A DNA stretch of 7,886 nt from Flavobacteriaceae bacterium (lineage in GTDB: Bacteria > Bacteroidota > Bacteroidia > Flavobacteriales > Flavobacteriaceae). Position 1 is the stretch's first letter, and each line of letters begins with the position of its first letter. Of this stretch, positions 1 to 6,037 are shown piece by piece. The stretch spans positions 1-7,886 of the forward strand of contig JAMPYA010000099.1 of the NCBI GenBank assembly GCA_023700885.1, written 5' to 3'. The position numbers and the translations under genes are program-made. The notes beneath the pieces are model-generated. The model searched no databases. It was not told the origin of the DNA and saw only the letters and a list, made by a program, of their open reading frames with translations.

Positions 1-509
1 CCTAATAATAATTGCTGTCCGGTTTGACCTTTAGCATAAAAGGTTCTTGAAACTAAGGTTCCTCCAAATGAACGATTGTCTAATTGTCCTCCATAATCTC
101 TCGCTAGTGGAACACCTTGAGCCACACATTGGTCAATAATATTTCCAGAAACTTCAGCTAAACGATAAACGTTAGCTTCACGAGAGCGGTAATCACCTCC
201 TTTTACAGTATCATAAAATAATCTGTAATTAGAGTCTCCATCACCCATATAATTTTTAGCTGCATTGATTCCGCCTTGTGCTGCAATAGAGTGTGCTCTT
301 CTTGGTGAATCTTGATAAGCAAATGCTTTTACATTGTATCCTTGCTCAGCTAAAGTAGCAGCGGCTGAACCACCCGCCAAACCTGTTCCAACTACAATAA
401 TATCAATATTTCTTTTGTTTGCAGGATTAACTAAGTTGATTTTATCTTTATATTTTGTCCATTTATCTTTTATTGGACCTTCTGGTATTTTTGAATTTAA
501 AGTCGACAT
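1..509 (-). CDS. sdhA: Succinate dehydrogenase / fumarate reductase flavoprotein subunit, N-terminal part (partial)
   Basis: Catalytic subunit of complex II: oxidises succinate to fumarate (or the reverse) at a covalently bound FAD, on the cytoplasmic face of the inner membrane. Translation from the ATG at 509-507 gives 169 codons with no stop before the window edge, so the C-terminal part is missing. Seen in the sequence: a dinucleotide-binding GTGLAGG motif at residues 41-47 (GxGxxG) after a hydrophobic strand, then AHSIAAQGGINAA at about 72-84. The latter matches the segment carrying the histidine that bonds FAD in SdhA/FrdA, so H73 is the expected ligand. GDGDSNYRLFYDTVKGGDY (89-107) is also typical of the family. 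It follows sdhC with a 12-nt gap, so the two are almost certainly cotranscribed. No Shine-Dalgarno is visible, which is usual in Bacteroidota. Identity is certain at family level; whether the enzyme runs mainly as dehydrogenase or fumarate reductase cannot be told from this piece. Confidence 0.96.
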   Translation of the reverse strand, partial: MSTLNSKIPEGPIKDKWTKYKDKINLVNPANKRNIDIIVVGTGLAGGSAAATLAEQGYNVKAFAYQDSPRRAHSIAAQGGINAAKNYMGDGDSNYRLFYDTVKGGDYRSREANVYRLAEVSGNIIDQCVAQGVPLARDYGGQLDNRSFGGTLVSRTFYAKGQTGQQLLL

Positions 510-521
510 AATTGAATAAGA

Positions 522-1202
522 TTAATGGGTTAACTGATTAAAATGATGAAATAACGCAATAATTATAAATCCTAACGGAACTATAATTGAATACCATTTT
601 CCAAATGATTTTAAACAATTGGAGTATTTATTATTAAACCCAATTGATTGAAATGCTGATTGAAAACCATGTAATAAATGCAATGCCAATAAAACAAATG
701 CAACTACATAAGCCCCAACCCTCCATGGTTCAGCAAATTTGTGATTTAATTCCGCAAAATATCTGAATTCTCCATTATGTAAACCAGTCATATCACCAAT
801 TACATATTTAGTATTCAATTCAGGAAACCAAAAATCTACAAAGTGAATTCCGATAAAAATTAATATAACACCGCCACTTATTTCCATATTTCTGGACATC
901 CAAGTAGCATTAGCAGCGCCATTGTATTTAACATACTGTACGCCTCTAGATTTTCTGTTTTTAATTTCCAACACAAATCCTAAAACAAAATGAAAAACAA
1001 CACCAAAAATAAGTACTGGCTGTAATGCAAATTGAATTAATGGATTGGTTCCCATAAAGTGGGATAGCTCATTAAATAAGGCTTCACTAAATAATGATGT
1101 TAAATTAACCGCTAAATGAATAATTAAAAAGAAAATAAGGAATAATGCCGAAAGTGCCATTGCAAACTTTCTGGCAATTGATGAAGATAAAAATCCGCTC
1201 AT
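522..1202 (-). CDS. sdhC: Succinate dehydrogenase cytochrome b subunit (type B, cytochrome b558 family)
   Basis: Membrane anchor of complex II, passing electrons between the SdhAB head and menaquinone through two b hemes. The 226-residue product has five hydrophobic segments at about 11-33, 57-79, 107-126, 162-181 and 203-220, the layout of single-subunit type-B anchors such as those of Bacillus and Wolinella. Candidate axial heme ligands sit one per helix in the first four helices: H29, H71, H120 and H175 (or H178, from the ALHLLHGF motif). This spacing is very like the known diheme anchors. The segment HLLHGFQSAFQSIGFNN is characteristic of the Bacteroidota b558-type family. The start ATG (1202-1200) is followed at once by MSGFLSSSIARK, a usual N-terminus for this family, and the length is normal. 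It is the first gene of the sdhC-sdhA unit; sdhB would be expected after sdhA, off the left edge. No signs of damage or transfer. Confidence 0.95.
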   Translation of the reverse strand: MSGFLSSSIARKFAMALSALFLIFFLIIHLAVNLTSLFSEALFNELSHFMGTNPLIQFALQPVLIFGVVFHFVLGFVLEIKNRKSRGVQYVKYNGAANATWMSRNMEISGGVILIFIGIHFVDFWFPELNTKYVIGDMTGLHNGEFRYFAELNHKFAEPWRVGAYVVAFVLLALHLLHGFQSAFQSIGFNNKYSNCLKSFGKWYSIIVPLGFIIIALFHHFNQLTH

Positions 1203-1228
1203 TTTATTATTATTTTATTAAAGTTGAA

Positions 1229-1264
1229 CAAATATAAAACATAGAAATGGCACTAGCTAAAACA
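1229..1264 (-). promoter_or_regulatory. Candidate Bacteroidota-type promoter for sdhC-sdhA
   Basis: On the minus strand, TATATTTG (1236-1229) is a perfect match to the Bacteroidota -7 consensus TAnnTTTG. About 21 nt upstream is a T-rich TGTTTTA (1264-1258), a weak match to the -33 TTTG box. Transcription would start around 1222 and leave a leader of roughly 20 nt before the sdhC ATG. The -7 element is persuasive, the -33 element is not. No operator or riboswitch structure is apparent. Confidence 0.5.
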
Positions 1265-1345
1265 TTTAAATCAAATTCGTTTAATTTAGAATGATTATAA
1301 GTTATCATCAAAAAACTGAATATTTTGTTAAAATAAAATTTACTT

Positions 1346-1377
1346 TTTGTGTATCCAAAAAATATACTTTACTTTTC
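1346..1377 (+). promoter_or_regulatory. Candidate Bacteroidota-type promoter for the 1403-4609 propeller gene
   Basis: TTTG at 1346-1349 is followed after 20 nt by TACTTTTC at 1370-1377, seven of eight matches to TAnnTTTG when the two n positions are counted as free. The spacing fits the -33/-7 architecture of the major sigma factor in Bacteroidota. The start site would fall near 1384, giving a leader of about 19 nt. The ATG at 1403 lacks a Shine-Dalgarno; the stretch before it is A-rich, as is common in this phylum. Confidence 0.45.
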
Positions 1378-1402
1378 ATTACTCAAACAAAACTAATCAA
1401 AT

Positions 1403-4400
1403 ATGAAAAAAATATTGTACTTCATTTTCTTCATTTCTTTCATTTCTTTCTCCCAACAAATCCCAATTGAGAAGTTAAAAGGAATAAAAACTCGTTCTAT
1501 CGGTCCCGCGGGCATGAGCGGAAGAATTACCGCTGTTGATGTTGTAAACAATAAACCAGAAGTTATTTATGCAGGAGCAGCATCTGGTGGTGTATGGAAA
1601 TCAGAAAGTGGCGGTCTAGAATGGGAACCAATTTTTGATAAACAACCAATTCAGGCAATTGGAGCAATTACTATTCAACAAAGCAACCCTGATGTAATCT
1701 GGGTTGGAACCGGAGAGGGAAATCCGAGAAACAGTTTAAATGGCGGTTATGGAATTTACAAAAGTATTGATGGCGGTAAAAATTGGCAATTAATGGGTTT
1801 AGAAAAAACGCGCAATATCCATAGAATCATTATCGATAAATTCAATCCTAACACCGTTTACGTTGCCGCAATTGGATCTCCTTGGGGAGAACATCCTGAA
1901 AGAGGAGTCTATAAAACTATTGATGGTGGGAAAACATGGAAAAACATACTTTTTGTAAACAACAGAACTGGTTGTGCTGATTTAGTTGTTGATAGTTCTA
2001 ATCCGAACAAATTAATCGCATCAATGTGGGAACACAAACGCGACCCATGGTTTTTTAAATCTGGTGGAGAAGGATCAGGAATTTACATTACTTATGACGG
2101 TGGAGAGAATTGGACTAAAAAAACAGAAGAAGATGGTCTTCCAAAAGGAAATCTTGGAAGAAATGGTTTAGCGATTTCTCAAAGTAATCCAAAAGTAGTT
2201 TATGCCTTAATAGAAGCAGAAAAAAATGGATTGTATCGTTCTGATGACGGTGGATTTAAATGGAAAAAAATAAACGAATCAGAAAATATTAACAGTAGAC
2301 CATTTTACTATGCTGAAATTTATGTTGATCCGTTAAACGAAAATCGCTTGTATAGTATTCATACTTATGTAACTGTAAGTATTGATGGCGGAAAAAGTTT
2401 TGAAGAATTAATGCCAGCATATAATACAAGTAAAGGGGTGCATCCGGATCATCATGCGTGGTGGATTCATCCAACCAATCCGAATTATATTATTGATGGC
2501 AATGACGGAGGTTTAAACATCTCTTATGATCAAGGTAAAACGTGGCGATTTGCTGAAAATATTCCCGTTGGGCAATTTTATCATGTTAATGTAGATTTAG
2601 AATTTCCTTATAATGTTTACGGAGGAATGCAAGATAATGGATCGTGGTACGGTCCTGCTTATGTTTTAAAAGATCAGGGAATCAGAAATTCATACTGGCA
2701 AGAAGTAATGTTTGGAGATGGTTTTGATGTGGTACCTGATTTAAAAGACACTCAATATGGATATGCAATGTCCCAAGGCGGAAATGTCGGCCGATTTGAT
2801 AAATTAACTGGAAATGTTAAAAACATTAAGCCAACGCATCCCGATCCTAAAATGAAATTGCGATTCAATTGGAACTCGGCTATCGCCATTGATCCTTTTG
2901 ATAATGAAACGCTCTATTTCGGAAGTCAATTTGTACATCAATCAACCAATAAAGGACATGAGTGGACACTAATTTCTCCTGATTTAACCACTAACAATCT
3001 TGAAAAACAAAAACAACACGAAAGTGGCGGATTAACGATGGATGCTACAGGAGCTGAAAATCATTGTACCATACTTGCCATTAGTCCAAGTTCTTTAGAA
3101 AAAGGTCTTATTTGGGCTGGAACAGATGATGGTAATATTCAAATATCAAGAAACGGTGGTGAAAGTTGGACTAATGTTTCTCCAAATATTAAAGGAATGC
3201 CAAAAGAGAGTTGGGTTGCGCAAATAAAACCATCTACCTATAATGCCGGCGAAGCTTATGTTGTAATAAACAATTATAGAAATTTTGATTTTAAACCTTA
3301 TTTGTTTAGAACACGTGATTATGGAAAAACCTGGGAAAATCTGTTGGATAAAAAAGATGAAACCTTTGGCTATACTTTATCGATTGTTCAAGACCCAATA
3401 GTTAAAAATTTAATGTTTTTAGGAACAGAATATGGTTTGTATTTTAGTATTGATGAAGGAAAAAATTGGACTAAATGGACACAAGATTATCCATCGGTAC
3501 CCACGATGGATTTGGTTATTCATCCTACTGAACACGACTTAATAATTGGAACTTTTGGACGTTCTTTTTGGATTTTAGACGATATTCGTCCGCTAAGAGA
3601 ATTGGCAAAAACCGGTGCTTCACTTTTGTCAAAATCACTCAAAATATTTGAAACAAACAAAGCATTTATTACTGAAAAACAGCAACCATCTGGAACCCGA
3701 TTTGGCGCTAATGCTATTTATAATGGCGATAATAAACGTGATGGAGCTATGATTAGTTATCTTTTTAATAAAACTGAAGAACCTAAAGATGTTAAAAAAG
3801 ATGCTAAACAATCCAAAGAAATAACCAAACCAAAAGAGGATACAAAACCTAAAAATGACTCGATAGTTTTAAATGTTTACAATCAGGAAAATAAATTAAT
3901 TAGAACTTTAAAACAAAAAGCTCCTATCGATAACGGTATCCAACGTATGTATTGGAGTTTAGACGAAAAAGGTGTTCAAAGACCTTCAAGATCATCATCT
4001 CAAAGAGGTAGAAATTTTGAACCAAGAGGTGTAACCGTTTTACCCGGAACTTACAAATTAGTTCTTTCTTATGGCAAAGAAACAGATTCAACGCTAATTT
4101 CCGTAGCCTTTGATCCACGAATTTCTATCAGCACTAAAGTTTTAGAAGCCAAATATGCGATGCTGAAAGAAACTGAAAAAACCATGGAACAAATGGCTAA
4201 TATCAGTCAGCAACTCAATGAATCTAAAGAAATTGTAAAAAATTACAAAAAACAAATTTCTGATTTAAAAGACAAAAAATATGCTGCTATTTTGAAAAAA
4301 AACGATTCAATATCTAAACAATTAGACGGTTTTGTTGATGAGTTATTAGGCAAAGAAGATAAACGACAAGGAATCACCAGAAGTCCTGATCCAACCATTG

Positions 4401-4609
4401 TTTCTAATTTATTTACTGCTTATATGTATATTAATGATTTGATGCAACTTCCGGGTTCAACTGAAAATCAGTTGTTAGAAAATGCAACAAAAGCTTTTGA
4501 GAATTATAAAACTAGAGTTAATCAATTTTATAAAGAAGATTGGAGTACATTTAAAAACGAAGTAGAACAATTAAACTTGAGTCTGTTTAAAGAGGCTAAA
4601 GCGTTTTAA
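1403..4609 (+). CDS. Exported VPS10/sortilin-like Asp-box (BNR) beta-propeller protein with FlgD-like and helical C-terminal domains
   Basis: A 1068-residue exported protein of unknown specific function. Residues 1-17 form a signal peptide (MKK, then an F/I/S-rich core), probably cut at SFS|Q18; no lipobox is seen. Asp-box motifs (S/T-x-D-x-G-x-x-W/F or degenerate forms) start at residues 67, 121, 172, 230, 280, 326, 374, 514, 582, 637 and 682, indicating one or two multi-bladed propellers over about 30-725. Conserved motifs inside are GTGEGNPRNS (102-111), PDHHAWW (348-354), GNDGG (366-370), YGGMQDNG (406-413) and GTFGRSFW (716-723). After these come a Lys/Asp-rich linker (about 791-820), a FlgD-like Ig domain (about 821-905, with MYWSLDEKG and PGTYKLVLSYG) and a helical, probably coiled-coil tail (about 910-985 and beyond). 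Homologues are often labelled 'glycosyl hydrolase', 'VPS10 domain' or 'WD40/YVTN/BNR-like repeat protein'; no catalytic activity can be inferred, since Asp boxes are structural. No T9SS sorting domain is seen at the C-terminus. It is monocistronic, divergent from sdhC and convergent with the barrel gene, and paralogous to the gene at 6038-7886. Confidence 0.88.
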   Translation: MKKILYFIFFISFISFSQQIPIEKLKGIKTRSIGPAGMSGRITAVDVVNNKPEVIYAGAASGGVWKSESGGLEWEPIFDKQPIQAIGAITIQQSNPDVIWVGTGEGNPRNSLNGGYGIYKSIDGGKNWQLMGLEKTRNIHRIIIDKFNPNTVYVAAIGSPWGEHPERGVYKTIDGGKTWKNILFVNNRTGCADLVVDSSNPNKLIASMWEHKRDPWFFKSGGEGSGIYITYDGGENWTKKTEEDGLPKGNLGRNGLAISQSNPKVVYALIEAEKNGLYRSDDGGFKWKKINESENINSRPFYYAEIYVDPLNENRLYSIHTYVTVSIDGGKSFEELMPAYNTSKGVHPDHHAWWIHPTNPNYIIDGNDGGLNISYDQGKTWRFAENIPVGQFYHVNVDLEFPYNVYGGMQDNGSWYGPAYVLKDQGIRNSYWQEVMFGDGFDVVPDLKDTQYGYAMSQGGNVGRFDKLTGNVKNIKPTHPDPKMKLRFNWNSAIAIDPFDNETLYFGSQFVHQSTNKGHEWTLISPDLTTNNLEKQKQHESGGLTMDATGAENHCTILAISPSSLEKGLIWAGTDDGNIQISRNGGESWTNVSPNIKGMPKESWVAQIKPSTYNAGEAYVVINNYRNFDFKPYLFRTRDYGKTWENLLDKKDETFGYTLSIVQDPIVKNLMFLGTEYGLYFSIDEGKNWTKWTQDYPSVPTMDLVIHPTEHDLIIGTFGRSFWILDDIRPLRELAKTGASLLSKSLKIFETNKAFITEKQQPSGTRFGANAIYNGDNKRDGAMISYLFNKTEEPKDVKKDAKQSKEITKPKEDTKPKNDSIVLNVYNQENKLIRTLKQKAPIDNGIQRMYWSLDEKGVQRPSRSSSQRGRNFEPRGVTVLPGTYKLVLSYGKETDSTLISVAFDPRISISTKVLEAKYAMLKETEKTMEQMANISQQLNESKEIVKNYKKQISDLKDKKYAAILKKNDSISKQLDGFVDELLGKEDKRQGITRSPDPTIVSNLFTAYMYINDLMQLPGSTENQLLENATKAFENYKTRVNQFYKEDWSTFKNEVEQLNLSLFKEAKAF
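1421..1450 (+). repeat. In-frame 9-bp tandem repeat in the signal-peptide core
   Basis: Three 9-bp units, one imperfect (TTCATTTTC at 1421-1429) and two identical (TTCATTTCT at 1430-1438 and 1439-1447), followed by a further TTC. They lie in phase with the reading frame and encode FIF-FIS-FIS-F, the hydrophobic core of the signal peptide of the propeller gene. Gain or loss of a unit would lengthen or shorten the core by three residues without breaking the frame. It could also be simple codon and composition bias for a hydrophobic stretch. Confidence 0.6.
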
Positions 4610-4641
4610 AAAAAATCCCTTTCATCAGAAAGGGATTTTTT
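4610..4641. terminator. Bidirectional rho-independent terminator between convergent genes
   Basis: A 14-bp perfect stem (4610-4623 pairing with 4628-4641) around an ATCA loop, with core arms ATCCCTTTC and GAAAGGGAT. A T-run at 4636-4641 serves plus-strand transcripts; an A-run at 4608-4615 gives a U-tail to minus-strand transcripts. It begins immediately after the stop codon of the propeller gene (4607-4609) and ends five bases from the stop of the barrel gene (4649-4647), so it can end both. Confidence 0.9.
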
Positions 4642-4646
4642 CATTA

Positions 4647-5873
4647 TTAAAAGTTGAATCTCGGATTAACAATTGTATTATAAATGGACCCAAACGAATA
4701 ATTTAAGCCTGTACTTATAAAGTAATTATATCCAGATTTTACTTGTTGTTGTCTCAATAATAATTCTTCTAACGTTAAGTTACCTCCTGCCAAATTTATT
4801 TGATTATTTGTTATATTGTAATTACCACTAATATTAAACGATAATCCTTTAATAATCCTAATGTTAGCACCTAAATGAAATGAAAACTGATGAAAATCAG
4901 CATTTTGCAAAAAACTATCATAAGATACTTCGCTGGTAATATTTCCCCAATTTTGGTTTACACTTCCTCCTAAATTTAAACCATGCTCCCATAAAAACTC
5001 TTTTTCCTTATTAAAAATAGTTTTTTCAACATAATTATTAAAAACTCCTCCAACTTTATACGACAAGGTCAATTGTCTTTTTGAGGATTCTTGATAAGAA
5101 AAGAAATTATATTCAATAGCTGGTTTAAAAGATGAATAAAATGAATAATTACTATATGTTGATTTACCTCCTTTGGTAAATACCCCTGCCGACCAATGGT
5201 TATTAATACTTAAAACATCATACATAGTAATATTTATAGACTCACTCTTAGATATAATATCTACATTGTCGTAAGTGAAAACTGATTTACTATTATTAAG
5301 ACTTCCTCTTAGATAAAACTTATTCTTTTCTGTTACTTGTTTTATTGCGGCGCTAAAACTTAGGTTTACATCTTTACTAGTTTCTTGGCCATAAAAATAT
5401 CCATTAAAACCTAAATTAAAAACCCATTTATTCCAAGGATCTTCGATGTCTGCCACATTATCAACAACCTCTTTTTCAATTTGAATGGTAATTTTATCTC
5501 GTTTACCATTTTTAACCCAATAACGAATTAAACCGAGTTTAATATTTTTTAAGATGAGTTCTCTAATTTCATTTTCTGTTTGGTCTGCATTGGTCGATAA
5601 TACTATTTTATCATGAATTTCATTATAATTATTCTGACCCGTAAACTCTATCTCATAAGTAGTGGCTCCGCTTCCATTTTGCTGATTTCTAAATAATAAA
5701 ATAACATCTGCATAATTTTGATCTCGAACAAATTCAACTAAAGTTAAATTTTGTTTGATATGCGTTTCATCACAATAATTACAGTTCAAAAAGATTTTTA
5801 TGTTTGATTGATTCTCTTGCGAAAACAAAGAGGAACTTGCCACTAAAATAAGTGCTAATACTATTTTTTTCAT
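4647..5873 (-). CDS. Exported protein with N-terminal CxxC domain and predicted C-terminal outer-membrane beta-barrel (uncharacterised)
   Basis: A 408-residue envelope protein whose function I cannot name. Residues 1-18 are a signal peptide (MKK, LALILVA core), probably cut at LFS|Q19. Residues 25-133 form a small alternating alpha/beta-looking domain starting IKIFLNCNYCDE (C31, C34), followed by FVRDQNYADVILLF (48-61), a QNGSGATTYEIEFTGQ segment (65-80) and a helix (about 98-118). From memory, a VRD...ADV block ahead of a barrel occurs in a set of Bacteroidota proteins annotated only as hypothetical; this cannot be verified here. Residues about 148-408 alternate polar and aromatic/hydrophobic residues in strand-sized runs (for example YFISTGLNYSFGSIY, 384-398) and end in a C-terminal Phe (NPRFNF), as expected of BAM-inserted barrels. 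Start ATG at 5873-5871, without Shine-Dalgarno. It is a single gene, convergent with the propeller gene and separated by a terminator from the other propeller gene. A periplasmic sensing or scavenging role is speculation. Confidence 0.75.
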   Translation of the reverse strand: MKKIVLALILVASSSLFSQENQSNIKIFLNCNYCDETHIKQNLTLVEFVRDQNYADVILLFRNQQNGSGATTYEIEFTGQNNYNEIHDKIVLSTNADQTENEIRELILKNIKLGLIRYWVKNGKRDKITIQIEKEVVDNVADIEDPWNKWVFNLGFNGYFYGQETSKDVNLSFSAAIKQVTEKNKFYLRGSLNNSKSVFTYDNVDIISKSESINITMYDVLSINNHWSAGVFTKGGKSTYSNYSFYSSFKPAIEYNFFSYQESSKRQLTLSYKVGGVFNNYVEKTIFNKEKEFLWEHGLNLGGSVNQNWGNITSEVSYDSFLQNADFHQFSFHLGANIRIIKGLSFNISGNYNITNNQINLAGGNLTLEELLLRQQQVKSGYNYFISTGLNYSFGSIYNTIVNPRFNF

Positions 5874-5921
5874 AACAATTTTAATAATTAATTACCTCTA
5901 AAAATATCTATAATTATTATT

Positions 5922-5968
5922 AAAAAAACATTTAAGTATCTTAAAAAAAGGTTAAAAAAATTAAAAAA
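5922..5968. other. A-tract cluster with near-helical spacing (possible curved DNA)
   Basis: Four A-runs of 6-7 bases lie at 5922-5928, 5943-5949, 5954-5960 and 5963-5968. Their centres are separated by about 21, 11 and 8-9 bp, close to one or two helical turns, which is the arrangement that bends DNA. The cluster is upstream of the barrel gene and overlaps its candidate promoter. Strongly AT-rich DNA can give this by chance. Confidence 0.45.
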
Positions 5969-5984
5969 GTATTTATTGAACAAA
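5956..5984 (-). promoter_or_regulatory. Weak candidate promoter for the barrel gene
   Basis: On the minus strand, TTTG (5984-5981) is followed after 17 nt by TAATTTTT (5963-5956), which differs from TAnnTTTG only in the last base. This would place the start near 5950 and leave a leader of about 75 nt. The region is so T-rich on this strand that such matches arise readily, so other start sites closer to the gene are possible. Confidence 0.3.
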
Positions 5985-6003
5985 CCTAATCCTATTTAAA
6001 AGA

Positions 6004-6033
6004 AAAATCCCTTTTCAATTGAAAAGGGATTTT
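6004..6033 (-). terminator. Rho-independent terminator after the second propeller gene
   Basis: A perfect 30-bp palindrome (centre between 6018 and 6019), with arms carrying ATCCCTTTTC and GAAAAGGGAT around AATT. It starts four bases beyond the TAG stop (6040-6038) of the minus-strand propeller gene. On that strand it is followed by a T-rich tail. Its arms are nearly the same as those of the hairpin at 4610-4641. It insulates the barrel gene from read-through. Confidence 0.88.
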
Positions 6034-6037
6034 GTTA

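Noticed and set aside
334..519. Plus-strand 61-codon open frame opposite sdhA
   Set aside because: It lies antisense to the conserved FAD-binding region of sdhA and spans its start codon; no recognisable product.
1203..1402. Riboswitch or small RNA in the divergent intergenic region
   Set aside because: The predicted leaders are about 20 nt each and the rest is AT-rich without a stable stem; only promoter-like elements can be supported.
2289..2474. Minus-strand 61-codon open frame
   Set aside because: Antisense shadow of the propeller gene in a conserved stretch; no promoter-like element or domain.
3924..4118. Minus-strand 64-codon open frame
   Set aside because: Antisense shadow of the FlgD-like region of the propeller gene; no recognisable features.
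1403..4609. Calling the propeller proteins sialidases or GH74-type glycosyl hydrolases because of BNR/Asp-box repeats
   Set aside because: Asp boxes are structural turns found in many propellers. I see no catalytic arrangement of sialidases (Arg triad) or a clear GH74 pattern, so no enzyme activity is assigned.
1403..4609. Type IX secretion cargo
   Set aside because: The C-terminus (LNLSLFKEAKAF) does not resemble a T9SS sorting domain, and the second propeller ends in a different short domain without the usual motif.
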